Assembly: GCA_027704905.1 (NCBI GenBank)
Contig: JANIIK010000777.1
Location: 62,001 to 126,000 of the forward strand
Direction: 5' to 3'
Length of the DNA stretch: 64,000 bases
From: Muraenolepis orangiensis
Taxonomy: Eukaryota > Chordata > Actinopteri > Gadiformes > Muraenolepididae
Positions 1-12,100 of this stretch are shown one piece after another. The translations under genes and the position numbers were made by a program. Numbering within the stretch: position 1 is the first letter of the stretch; every line of letters begins with the position of its first letter. Under the pieces are notes generated by a model. The model did not search any database. It was given only the letters and a program-made list of their open reading frames with translations, and had not been told where the DNA came from.

Positions 1-2749
1 AGTCAAACATACATCCGACATTGTGTGCCTATATTTGGAATGGAGATGGAGTGTGTGGGAGTCAGGACCAGTGCTCATAGTCATACACTTATTCGACATT
101 GTGTGCCTATATTCGGATTGGAGAATGAGTGTTTGTGGGGGTCACGACCAGTGCATTTAATCAAACATTCACCCGACATTGAGTGCCTATATTCGGATTG
201 GAGATGGAGTGTGTGTGGTGTCAGGACCAGTTCTCATAGTCTTACACTTATCCGACATTGTGTGCCAATATTCGGATTGGAGATGGAATGTGTGTGGTTC
301 AGGAACAGTGCTCATAGTCATACACTTATCCGACATTGAGTGCTTATTTTCTGATGGGAAATAGAGTGTGTGTGGGGGTCAGTACCAGTGCTTTTAGTCA
401 TACACTCATCCGACAGTTTGTGCCCATATTCGGATTGGAGATGGACTGTGTGTGGGGGTGAGGACCAGTGCTTTTAGTCTTACAATCATCCGACATTGAG
501 TGCCTATATTCGGATTGGAGATGGAGTGTGTGTGGGGTCAGGACCAGTGCTCATAGTCATACACGCATCTGACATTGTGTGGCTATATTCGGATTGGAGA
601 TGGAGTGTGTGGGGGTCAGGACCAGTGCTCATTGTCATACACTTATCCAACATTGTGTGCCTATATTCGGATTGGAGATGGAGTGTGTGGGGGTCAGGAC
701 CAGTGCTCATTGTCATACACTTATCCGACATTGTGTGCCTATATTCGGATTGGACAATGAGTGTTTGTGGGGGTCAGGACCAGTGCATTTAGTCAAACAT
801 TCATCCGACATTGAGTGCCTATATTCGGATTGGAGATGGAGTGTGTGTGGTGTCAGGACCAGTTCTCATAGTCTTACACTTATCCGACATTGTTTGCCAA
901 TATTCGGATTGGAGATGGAATGTGTGTGGGTCAGGAACAGTGCTCATAGTCATACACTTATCCGACATTGAGTGCTTATTTTTGGATGGGAAATGGAGTG
1001 TGTGTGGGGGTCAGTACCAGTGCTTTTAGTCAAACACTCATCCAACAGTTTGTGCCCATATTCGGATTGGAGATGGAGTGGGTGTGGGGGTGAGGACCAG
1101 TGCTTTTAGTCAAACACTCATCCAACAGTTTGTGCCCATATTCGGATTGGAGATGGAGTGGGTGTGGGGGTGGGGACCAGTGGTTTTAGTCAAACATTCA
1201 TACGACATTGTGTGCTTATATTCGGATTGGAGATTGAGTGTGTGTGGGGTCGGGACCAGTGCTCATAGTCATACACTCATCTGACATTGAGTGCCTATTT
1301 TCGGATTGGAGATGGACTGTGTGGGAGTCAGGACCAGTGCTAATTGTCATACACTTATCCGACATTGAGTGCCTATTTCGGATGGGAGATGGAGTGTGTG
1401 TGGGAGTCAGGACCAGTGCTTTTAGTCAAACATACATCCGACATTGTGTGCCTATATTCGGATTGGAGATGGAGTGTGTGGGGATCAGGACCAGTGCTCA
1501 TAGTCATACACTTATCCAACATTGAGTGCTTATTTTTGGATGGGAAATGGAGTGTGTGTGGGGGTCAGTACCAGTGCTTTTAGTCAAACACTCATCCGAC
1601 AGTTTGTGCCCATATTCGGATTGGAGATGGACTGTGTGTGGGGGTGAGGACCAGTGCTTTTAGTCTTACAATCATCTGACATTGTGTGGCTATATTCGGA
1701 TTGGAGATGGAGTGTGTGGGGGTCAGGACCAGTGCTCATTGTCATACACTTATCCAACATTGTGTGCCTATATTCGGATTGGAGATGGAGTGTGTGGGGG
1801 TCAGGACCAGTGCTTATAGTCATACACTCATCCGACATTGAGTGCCTATATTCGGATTGGACAATGAGTGTTTGTGGGGGTCAGGACCAGTGCATTTAGT
1901 CAAACATTCATCCGACATTGAGTGCCTATATTCGGATTGGAGATGGAGTGTGTGTGGTGTCAGGACCAGTTCTCATAGTCTTACACTTATCCGACATTGT
2001 GTGCCAATATTCGGATTGGAGATGGAATGTGTGTGGGTCAGGAACAGTGCTCATAGTCATACACTTATCTGACATTGAGTGCTTATTTTTGGATGGGAAA
2101 TGGAGTGTGTGTGGGGGTCAGTACCAGTGCTTTTAGTCAAACACTCATCCGACAGTTTGTGCCCATATTCGGATTGGAGATGGACTGTGTGTGGGGGTGA
2201 GGACCAGTGCTTTTAGTCTTACAATCATCCGACATTGAGTGCCTATATTCGGATTGGAGATGGAGTGTGTGGGGGTCAGGACCAGTGCTCATAGTCATAC
2301 ACTTATCCGACATTGTGTGCCTATATTCGGATTGGAGAATGAGTGTTTGTGGGGGTCAGGACCAGTGCTCATAGTCATACACTCATCTGACATTGTGTGG
2401 CTATATTCGGATTGGAGATGGAGTGTGTGGGGGTCAGGACCAGTGCTCATTGTCATACACTTATCCAACATTGTGTGCCTATATTCGGATTGGAGATGGA
2501 GTGTGTGGGGGTCAGGACCAGTGCATTTAGTCAAACATTCATCCGACATTGAGTGCCTATATTCGGATTGGAGATGGAGTGTGTGTGGTGTCAGGACCAG
2601 TTCTCATAGTCTTACACTTATCCGACATTGTGTGCCAATATTCGGATTGGAGATGGAATGTGTGTGGGTCAGGAACAGTGCTCATAGTCATACACTTATC
2701 TGACATTGAGTGCTTATTTTTGGATGGGAAATGGAGTGTGTGTGGGGGT

Positions 2750-4470
2750 CAGTACCAGTGCTTTTAGTCAAACACTCATCCGACAGTTTGTGCCCATATT
2801 CGGATTGGAGATGGACTGTGTGTGGGGGTGAGGACCAGTGCTTTTAGTCTTACAATCATCCGACATTGAGTGCCTATATTCGGATTGGAGATGGAGGGTG
2901 TGTGGGGTCAGGACCAGTGCTCATAGTCATACACTCATCTGACATTGTGTGGCTATATTCGGATTGGAGATGGAGTTTGTGTGGGGGTGAGGACCAGTGC
3001 TTTTATTCAAACATACATCCGACATTGTGTGCCTATATTTGGATTGGTGATGGAGTGTGTGTGGGGGTCAGGACCAGTGCTTTTAGTCATACACACATCC
3101 GACATTGAGTGCCTATTTTCGGATTGGAGATGGAGTGTGTGGGGGTCAGGACCAGTGCTCATTGTCATACACTTATCCAACATTGTGTGCCTATATTCGG
3201 ATTGGAGATGGAGTGTGTGGGGGTCAGGACCAGTGCTCATATTCATACACTTATCCGACATTGTGTGCTTATATTCCGATTGGAGATGGAGTTTGTGCGG
3301 GGGTGAGGACCAGTGCTTTTAGTTAAACATTCATCCGACAATGTGTGCCTATATTCGGATTGGAGTTGGAGTGTGTGTGGGGGTCAGGACCAGTGCTTTT
3401 AGTCATACACACATCCGACATTGAGTGCCTATTTTCAGATTGGAGATGGAGTGTGTGGGGGTCAGGACCAGTGCTCATTGTCATACACTTATCCAACATT
3501 GTGTGCCTTTATTCGGATTGGAGATGGAGTTTGTGTGGGGGTGAGGACCAGTGTTTTTATTCAAACATTCATCCGACATTGTTTGTCTATATTCGGATTG
3601 GTGATGGAGTGTGTGTGGGGGTCAGTACCAGTGCTTTTAGTCAAACACTCATCCGACAGTTTGTGCCCATATTCGGATTGGAGATGGACTGTGTGTGGGG
3701 GTGAGGACCAGTGCTTTTAGTCTTACAATCATCCGACATTGAGTGCCTATATTCGGATTGGAGATGGAGGGTGTGTGGGGTCAGGACCAGTGCTCATAGT
3801 CATACACTCATCTGACATTGTGTGGCTATATTCGGATTGGAGATGGAGTTTGTGTGGGGGTGAGGACCAGTGCTTTTATTCAAACATACATCCGACATTG
3901 TGTGCCTATATTTGGATTGGTGATGGAGTGTGTGTGGGGGTCAGGACCAGTGCTTTTAGTCATACACACATCCGACATTGAGTGCCTATTTTCGGATTGG
4001 AGATGGAGTGTGTGGGGGTCAGGACCAGTGCTCATTGTCATACACTTATCCAACATTGTGTGCCTATATTCGGATTGGAGATGGAGTGTGTGGGGGTCAG
4101 GACCAGTGCTCATATTCATACACTTATCCGACATTGTGTGCTTATATTCCGATTGGAGATGGAGTTTGTGCGGGGGTGAGGACCAGTGCTTTTAGTTAAA
4201 CATTCATCCGACAATGTGTGCCTATATTCGGATTGGAGTTGGAGTGTGTGTGGGGGTCAGGACCAGTGCTTTTAGTCATACACACATCCGACATTGAGTG
4301 CCTATTTTCAGATTGGAGATGGAGTGTGTGGGGGTCAGGACCAGTGCTCATTGTCATACACTTATCCAACATTGTGTGCCTTTATTCGGATTGGAGATGG
4401 AGTTTGTGTGGGGGTGAGGACCAGTGTTTTTATTCAAACATTCATCCGACATTGTTTGCCTATATTCGGA
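2750..4470. repeat. Tandem duplication within satellite, 873 bp unit (11 monomers)
   Basis: Positions about 2750-3622 and 3623-4470 match at an offset of 873 bp. Both copies share rare variants: GGAGGGTGTG (near 2893 and 3766), TATTTGGATTGGTG (near 3037 and 3910), CATATTCATAC, and GTGCGGGGGTGAGG (near 3296 and 4169). The junction lies inside a hybrid monomer at about 3592-3660, whose first half is of the GGTGATGG subtype and whose second half is of the GGTCAGTACC subtype. This is what an unequal exchange between two monomer types would leave. Confidence 0.9.
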
Positions 4471-7049
4471 TTGGAGATGGAGTGTGTGTGGTGTCAGGAC
4501 CAGTTCTCATAGTCTTACACTTATCCGACATTGTGTGCCAATATTCGGATTGGAGATGGAATGTGTGTGGGTCAGGAACAGTGCTCATAGTCATACACTT
4601 ATCCGACATTGAGTGCTTATTTTTGGATGGGAAATGGAGTGTGTGTGGGGGTCAGGACCAGTGCTCATAGTCATACACTTATCCGACATTGTGTGCTTAT
4701 ATTCCGATTGGAGATGGAGTTTGTGTGGGGGTGAGGACCAGTGCTTTTAGTTAAACATTCATCCGACAATGTGTGCCTATATTCGGATTGGAGTTGGAGT
4801 GTGTGTGGGGGTGAGGACCAGTGCTTGTAGTCAAACATTCATCCGACATTGTGTGCCTATATTCGGATTGGAGATGGAGTGTGTGTGGTGGTCAGGACCA
4901 GTGCTTTTAGTCATACACACATCCGACATTGAGTGCCTATTTTCGGATTGGAGATGGAGTGTGTGGGGGTCAGGACCAGTGCTCATTGTCATACACTTAT
5001 CCGACATTGTGTGCCTATATTCGGATTGGAGATGGAGTGTGTGTGGTGGTCAGGACCACTGCTTTTAGTCATACACACATCCGACATTGAGTGCCCATAT
5101 TCGGATTGGAGATGGAGTGTGTGTGGGGGTGAGGACCAGTGCTTTTAGTCATACAATCGTCCGACATTGAGTGCCTATATTCGGATTGGAGATGGAGTGT
5201 GTGTGGGTCAGTAACAGTGCTCATAGTCATACACTCATCCGACATTGTGTGGCTATATTTCGATTGAAGATGGAGTGTGTGTGGGGGTGAGGACCAGTGC
5301 TTTTAGTCAAACATTCATCCGACATTGTGTGCCTATATTCGGATTGGAGATTGAGTGTGTGTGGGGGTGAGGACCTGTGCTTGTAGTCAAACATTCATCC
5401 GACATTGTGTGCCTATATTCGGATTGGAGATGGAGTGTGTGGGGGTCAGGACCAGTGCTTTTAGTCATACACACATCCGAAATTGAGTGCCTATTTTCGG
5501 ATTGGAGATGGAGTTTGTATGGGGGTGAGGACCAGTGGTTTTAGTTAAACATTCATCCGACAATGTGTGCCTATATTCGGATTGGAGTTGGAGTGTGTGT
5601 GGGGGTCAGGACCAGTGCTTTTAGTCATACACACATCCAACATTGAGTGCCTATATTCGGATTGGAGATGGACTGTGTGGGGGTCAGGACCAGTGCTCAT
5701 AGTCAGACACTTTTCCGACATTGTGTGCCTATATTCGGATTGGAGATGGAGTGTGTGTGGGGATGAGGACCAGTGCTTTTAGTCATACAATCGTCCGACA
5801 TTGAGTGCCTATATTCGGATTGGAGATGGAGTGTTTGGGGTCAGTGCCAGTGCTCATAGTCATACACTTATCCAACATTGTGTGCCTTAATTCGGATTGG
5901 AGAGGGAGTGTGTGTGGGAGTCAGGACCAGTGCTTTTTGTCAAACATTCATCCGACATTGTGTGCCTATATTCGGATTGGAGATGGAGTGTGTGTGGGGG
6001 TCAGGACCAGTGCTTTTAGTCATACACACATCCGACATTATGTGCCTATATTCGGAATGGAGATGGAGTGTGTGGGGGTCAGGACCAGTGCTAATTGTCA
6101 TACACTTATCCGACATTGAGTGCCTATTTCGGATGGGAGATGGAGTGTGTGTGGGAGTCAGGACCAGTGCTTTTAGTCAAACATACATCCGACATTGTGT
6201 GCCTATATTCGGATTGGAGATGGAGTTTGTGTGGGCATGAGGACCAGTGCTTTTAGTTAAACATTCATCCGACAATGTGTGCCTATATTCGGATTGGAGT
6301 TGGAGTGTGTGTGGGGGTCAGGTCCAGTGCTTTTAGTCATACACACATCCGACATTGAGTGCCTATTTTCGGATTGGAGATGGAGTGTGTGGGGGTCAGG
6401 ATCAGTGCTCATTGTCATACACTTATCCAACATTGTGTGCCTATATTCGGATTGGAGATGGAGTGTGTGGGGGTCAGGACCAGTGCTCATAGTCATACAC
6501 TTATCCGACATTGTGTGCTTATATTCCGATTGGAGATGGAGTTTGTGTGGGGGTGAGGACCAGTGCTTTTAGTTAAACATTCATCCGACAATGTGTGCCT
6601 ATATTCGGATTGGAGTTGGAGTGTGTGTGGGGGTGAGGACCAGTGCTTGTAGTCAAACATTCATCCGACATTGTGTGCCTATATTCGGATTGGAGATGGA
6701 GTGTGTGTGGTGGTCAGGACCAGTGCTTTTAGTCATACACACATCCGACATTGAGTGCCTATTTTCGGATTGGAGATGGAGTGTGTGGGGGTCAGGACCA
6801 GTGCTCAAAGTCATACACTTATCCAACATTGTGTGCTTATATTCCAATTGGAGATGGAGTTTGTGTGGGGGTGAGGACCAGTGCTTTTATTCAAACATTC
6901 ATCCAACATTGTGTGCCTATATTCGGATTGGTGATGGAGTGTGTGTGGGGGTCAGGACCAGTGCTTTTAGTCATACACACATCCGACATTGAGTGCCTAT
7001 ATTCGGATTGGAGATGGAGTGTGTGGGGGTCAGGACCAGTGCTCAAAGT

Positions 7050-7960
7050 CATACACTTATCCGACATTGTGTGCCTATATTCGGATTGGAGAATGAGTGT
7101 TTGTGGGGGTCAGGACCAGTGCATTTAGTCAAACATTCATCTGACATTGAGTGCCTATATTCGGATTGGAGATGGAGTGTGTGTGGTGTCAGGACCAGTT
7201 CTCATAGTCTTACACTTATCCGACATTGTGTGCCAATATTCGGATTGGAGATGGAATGTGTGTGGGTCAGGAACAGTGCTCATAGTCATACACTTATCCG
7301 ACATTGAGTGCTTATTTTTCAATGGGAAATGGAGTGTGTGTGGGGGTCAGTACCAGTGCTTTTAGTCTTACAATCATCCAACATTGAGTGCCTATATTCG
7401 GATTGGAGATGGAGTGTGTGTGGGGTAAGGACCAGTGCTCATAGTCATACACTCATCTGACATTGTGTGGCTATATTCGGATTGGAGATGGAGTTTGTGT
7501 GGGGGTGAGGACCAGTGCTTTTATTCAAACATACATCCAACATTGTGTGCCTATATTCGGATTGGAGATGGAGTGTGTGGGGGTCAGGACCAGTGCTCAT
7601 AGTCATACACTTATCCAACATTGTGTGCTTATATTCCGATTGGAGATGGAGTTTGTGTGAGGGTGAGGACCAGTGCTTTTAGTTAAACATTCATCCGACA
7701 ATGTGTGCCTATATTCGGATTGGAGTTGGAGTGTGTGTGGGGGTCAGGTCCAGTGCTTTTAGTCATACACACATCCGACATTGAGTGCCTATTTTCGGAT
7801 TGGAGATGGAGTGTGTGGTGGTCAGGACCAGTGCTCATTGTCATACACTTATCCAACATTGTGTGCCTATATTCGGATTGGAGATGGAGTTTGTGTGGGG
7901 GTGAGGACCAGTGCTTTTATTCAAACATTCATCCGACATTGTGTGCCTATATTCGGATTG
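7050..7960. repeat. Satellite block duplicated on the far side of the LINE (copy 1)
   Basis: This block matches about 13105-14015 at an offset of 6055 bp, with the LINE lying between the two. Both copies share the private variant TTTTTCAATGGGAAATGG (near 7315 and 13370). Small differences remain, for example GGGGTAAGG near 7422 against GGGGTCAGG in the partner. The duplication therefore relates the two arms of the array around the insertion. Confidence 0.85.
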
Positions 7961-8964
7961 GAGATGGAGTGTGTGGGGGTCAGGACCAGTGCTCATAGTC
8001 ATACACTTATCCGACATTGTGTGCTTATATTCCGATTGGAGATGGAGTTTGTGTGTGGGAGTCAGGACCAGTGCTTTTAGTCAAACATTCATCCGACATT
8101 GAGTGCCTATTTCGGATGGGAGATGGAGTGTGTGTGGGAGTCAGGACCAGTGCTTTTAGTCAAACATACATCCGACATTGTGTGCCTATATTCGGATTGG
8201 AGTTGGAGTGTGTGTGGGGGTCAGGTCCAGTGCTTTTAGTCATACACACATCCGACATTGAGTGCCTATTTTCAGATTGGAGATGGAGTGTGTGGGGGTC
8301 AGGACCAGTGCTCATTGTCATACACTTATCCAACATTGTGTTCCTATATTCGGATTGGAGATGGAGTGTGTGGGGGTCAGGACCAGTTCTCATAGTCATA
8401 CACTTATCCGACATTGTGTGCCTATATTCGGATTGGAGAATGAGTGTTTGTGGGGGTCAGGACCAGTGCATTTAGTCAAACATTCATCCGAAATTGAGTG
8501 CCTATATTCGGTTTGGAGATGGAGTGTGTGTGGTGTCAGGACCAGTTCTCATAGTCTTACACTTATCCGACATTGTGTGCCAATATTCGGATTGGAGATG
8601 GAATGTGTGTGGGTCAGGAACAGTGCTCATAGTCATACACTTATCCGACATTGTGTGCTTATATTCCGAGTGGAGATGGAGTTTGTGTGAGGGTGAGGAC
8701 CAGTGCTTTTAGTTAAACATTCATCCGACAATGTGTGCCTATATTCGGATTGGAGTTGGAGTGTGTGTGGGGGTCAGGTCCAGTGCTTTTAGTCATACAC
8801 ACATCCGACATTGAGTGCCTATTTTCGGATTGGAGATGGAGTGTGTGGTGGTCAGGAGCAGTGCTCATTGTCATACACTTATCCAACATTGTGTGCCTAT
8901 ATTCGGATTGGAGATGGAGTTTGTGTGGGGGTGAGGACCAGTGCTTTTATTCAAACATTCATCC

Positions 8965-9005
8965 GACATTGTGTGCCTATATTCGGATTGGTGATGGAGT
9001 GTGTG
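8965..9005. repeat. Probable target-site duplication, left copy
   Basis: These 41 bp of satellite abut the 3' end of the LINE. They occupy the same monomer phase (GACATTG to GAGTGTGTG) as 12253-12290 on the other side. Comparison with an uninterrupted paralog near 30164-30204 shows that this segment should occur only once, so it was probably duplicated on insertion. The two copies are not identical: the right one is 3 bp shorter and has several substitutions. The call is therefore tentative. Confidence 0.55.
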
Positions 9006-9018
9006 TTTGTTTGTAGCC

Positions 9019-9024
9019 TTTATT
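9019..9024 (-). promoter_or_regulatory. AATAAA polyadenylation-type hexamer of the LINE
   Basis: The plus strand reads TTTATT, so the minus strand reads AATAAA. It sits 13 bp from the 3' junction, in the context GGTTAAATAAAGG. The position fits an end-processing signal for the LINE transcript, though the short 3' tail may instead be defined by the RT's recognition of the RNA end. Confidence 0.6.
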
Positions 9025-9028
9025 TAAC

Positions 9029-9079
9029 CAGGTGAAAAGCCCCTTGAGATCAAAAGATCTCTTTTTCAAGGGTGACCTG
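9029..9079 (-). other. Long 3' hairpin in the LINE RNA
   Basis: Three nested inverted pairs are visible. They are CAGGT/ACCTG (9029-9033 with 9075-9079), CCCTTG/CAAGGG (9041-9046 with 9067-9072) and AGATC/GATCT (9047-9051 with 9056-9060). The loop is four bases, and a one-sided six-base bulge lies at 9061-9066. LINE reverse transcriptases of the L2 group are known to recognise a 3' stem-loop in their own RNA. This hairpin is the natural candidate for that recognition element; the role is inferred from position and structure only. Confidence 0.6.
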
Positions 9080-9169
9080 CAGCACATTGGTTACACATGT
9101 AACATAAAAACAACAGAACAACAATAAGGACGACATACAACATAAATTACAGGGTACAGTTTACAAACT

Positions 9170-12100
9170 CTATTTACAGTGACAGGTACCATGAGTATCA
9201 AACAGCATGTCACCCAGCCGAGTTTTAAAATGATGCAGGGGAACCAAAGTGCTCAGTTTTAAACATTTTTGCAGACTGTTCCAAGTTAGTGGAGCTGCAC
9301 AACTAAAAGCTTTCTTCCCTAAGACAGTCCTAGCACTTGGCACATTTAATAAAACCACATCATGATATCTCAGGCAATAAGTACTTTCAATTCGTCGAGA
9401 GATCAGAGAGCAGATATAAGAAGGTAGTTTACCCAGCATGGCTTTGTAGATGAACATGTACCAATGACTGAGCCTCCGTACAGTGAGTGAAGGAAGACCT
9501 GCCCTGGCATACAGGGTACAGTGATGAGTAAGTGCTTTACAGTTAGTAACAAATCTCAGAGCACTGTGATAGGCAGCATCTAACTTTTCCAGGTAATGGG
9601 CAGGTGCATTCATATAAATCAAATCACCATAGTCCAGCACAGGTAAAAAGGTCACAGTGACTAGCCTTTTCCTGGCTTCAAATGAGAAACAGGACTTGTT
9701 TCTAAAAAAGAAACCTAGCCTAACCCTCAGCTTTTTAAGCAGATGAATGACCTGAAGTTTAAAAGAGAGACAATCATCAAGCCAGATACCAAGGTATTTA
9801 TAACAGGTAACCACGTCAAGTACTTGTCCTTGCATAGTAACAATATCGAAAGCAGTCTCTGGAGTCTTTTTAGCTTTTGAAAAGAGCATTACCTTGGTTT
9901 TCTCAACATTTAAAAGAAGCTTAAGCTCAGCGAGCTGCATCTGAATAATGTTAAAAGCAGCCTGTAATTTAACAACAGCCTCCTTAATGGAGGGACCTGC
10001 ACAATACATCACGGTATCATCCGCATAAAAATGTAAAGTAGCTTCATCCACATTTTCACCTAAACTGTTGATATAGATGGAAAATAAAAGTGGACCTAAA
10101 ACAGAACCTTGGGGAACACCATTAGCAATGTTCAACCACTCAGAAGTAAGCCCATCAAAGTGAACACATTGGGACCTTTCAGAGAGGTAGTTCACAAACC
10201 ACCCCACTGCATGGCTGGATATGCCAATACTGAGTAGCCTCTGCTTTAAGATGCGATGATCGACGGTATCAAACGATTTGGAAAGGTCAATAAATAGGGC
10301 TGCACAACTCTGCTTATTATCTAAAATACTCGCCATATCATTCACCACTTTCATTGTCGCAGTGATGGTGCTATGTTTCTTTCTGAAACCTGACTGATAT
10401 TTAGACAGGATATCATTTTTACATAAAAACTCCTTTACTTGTTCACTCACTAGGCGTTCGAGCACCTTCGCCAGAACTGACAATTTAGAGATTGGCCTGT
10501 AGTTATTTAAAATAGTTGCCTCCCCTCCTTTTAGTAATGGCAAGACATAAGCTGCCTTCCATACTTTTGGAATTGCATTTGTGCTGAGGGAGAGGTTAAA
10601 AAGAGTAGTGAGAGGTGGAGCAATAAAATCTGCAGCTATCTTTAAAAAGAAAGGTTCTACATTGTCCGGGCCAGCCGGTTTCTTAGGATCTAACTTAGAT
10701 AATGCTTCATGAACAACATTTACAGTAAAAGGAGTAAAACTGAAAGGGTTTCCCAAACCAAATTGTTCAGAGTCACGGATTGAGGTGTTCACAGAAGCAG
10801 AGTTAGTCACAGAATCAAACATAGACCCGCAGGACACAAAATGCTTATTAAAGCAATTTAGCATAGTGGCCCTGTCCGATATAGTGCCAGATGCTGTGGT
10901 AAGGCACGGAGGTAGCTCATTACGGATTTCACTGGTGGATATCGATTTTATGGCTTTCCAAAACTTCCTAGGATTATTTAGGTTTTCTGTGGTAACTGAC
11001 AGATAGTACTTAGACTTTGCACTTTTGACATGTGAAGTGAAGCTATTCCTAAGCTGCCTAAAACGCAGCCATTCTACCTCTGAGCCTGATTTCCTAGCCT
11101 TTGCCCAGGCCTTGTTTCTCTCATACAGGAGACTAGACAGTTCAGCAGAAAACCAAGGATTGTCTCGTCCCTTTACTCTAAATGTACGCAGGGGTGCGTG
11201 TCTATCAATGATCGCCATAAAACCAAGATAAAAATAAGACCATGCAGTTTCTACATCAGGACACAGATCGATTCTTCCCCAATCAAACCCAAACAGATCA
11301 TGAACAAAACCGAGCTCCACAAAATGTTTTGTGTCTCTCTTAATAATAATACGAGGTTTAACCTTTTGGACCTTTGTGTCCCTAATTGTGGCTACAACAC
11401 AGTGGTCACTCACATCATTCGCAAATACTCCCACAGATGAGTATTTATGGGGAACATTAGTTAGAATGAGATCAATTAGGGAGGATTTATTTGGGGACTT
11501 AATGTTAGGGCGAGTAGGACTGTCAACAATCTGAGTAATATTCAATGAGATACAAAGGTTTTTAAAATCCTCTGATACTGCAGTTAACCAGTCCCAGTTA
11601 AAATCTCCAAGTAGCACTATTTCCTTGTAGTCTAGTTGAGCTAAAAGATTAGCCAACGAAGACAAGGAGTCCTTGACAGCTGAGGGGGGTCTGTAACAGC
11701 CCACCACCATGACCTGTTGACCCTTTGCTACTTCGATATTTAAGGCTAAAAATTCTAGCTGTTTACTGATCGATTTGGAAACCATCTTGGTTACACAAAA
11801 CTTATTTTTCACATAAATGGCAACGCCACCACCTTTATTAGGTCTGTCGGTACGATATACACTGTAACCATTTAAGGATATGTCAGAGGCCAATATGGAT
11901 TTATTTAGCCACGTTTCTGACAAGACAATGACATCAGCGTCAGTCGAGCTCGCCCAAATGCGGACAAAATCTAGTTTACCTAACAGACTGCGCACATTTA
12001 AGTGGATGAAACCCAGCCCAGACCTAGAATTAAAGTCAGCAGGAGTAGCGATCTGACTACTACTACTGGGCGGTCCAGGGTTAGGTTGTACATTTCCTGA

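Larger units (their letters stand above)
1..9005. repeat. Satellite array, left arm (78-80 bp monomer)
   Basis: About 114 head-to-tail monomers fill this stretch. Each carries the landmark words ATTCGGATTGGAGATGG, GGTCAGGACCAGTGC (or GGTGAGGACC) and CATCCGACATTG in the same order. Monomer length varies between 78 and 80 bp, mainly through the number of TG steps and the length of the G run between the first two words. Monomers fall into recurring subtypes, for example ones with TATTTTTGGATGGGAAATGG, GGTGTCAGGACCAGTTC or GGAGAATGAGTG. The subtypes follow each other in preferred order, which is higher-order structure. No gene, transposon or unique DNA is visible in it. The array is cut at the window start, so its true left limit is unknown. 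Confidence 0.98.
9006..9169 (-). other. LINE 3' untranslated region
   Basis: This is the stretch between the TAG stop codon of the reverse transcriptase frame and the junction with the satellite. It is AT-rich next to the stop and holds a long hairpin and a poly(A)-type hexamer near its end. On the plus strand it begins with TTTGTTTG, so the element's own 3' tail is a short CAAA repeat. CR1/L2-type LINEs commonly end in short tandem repeats instead of poly(A), which fits. No further ORF or gene is seen here. Confidence 0.8.

Noticed and set aside
1..9005. Many overlapping open frames of 60-154 codons in satellite DNA, giving repeat proteins such as PIFGLEMECV
   Set aside because: They arise because 78 bp monomers keep frame and the monomer lacks stops in some frames. 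Frames open on both strands and in several phases at once, most begin at non-ATG codons, and they break wherever a 79 or 80 bp monomer occurs.
10785..11534. Short plus-strand frames inside the LINE (10785-11006, 11025-11231, 11198-11440, 11331-11534)
   Set aside because: They are antisense to the endonuclease/RT frame, show no recognisable domain, and are expected by chance.
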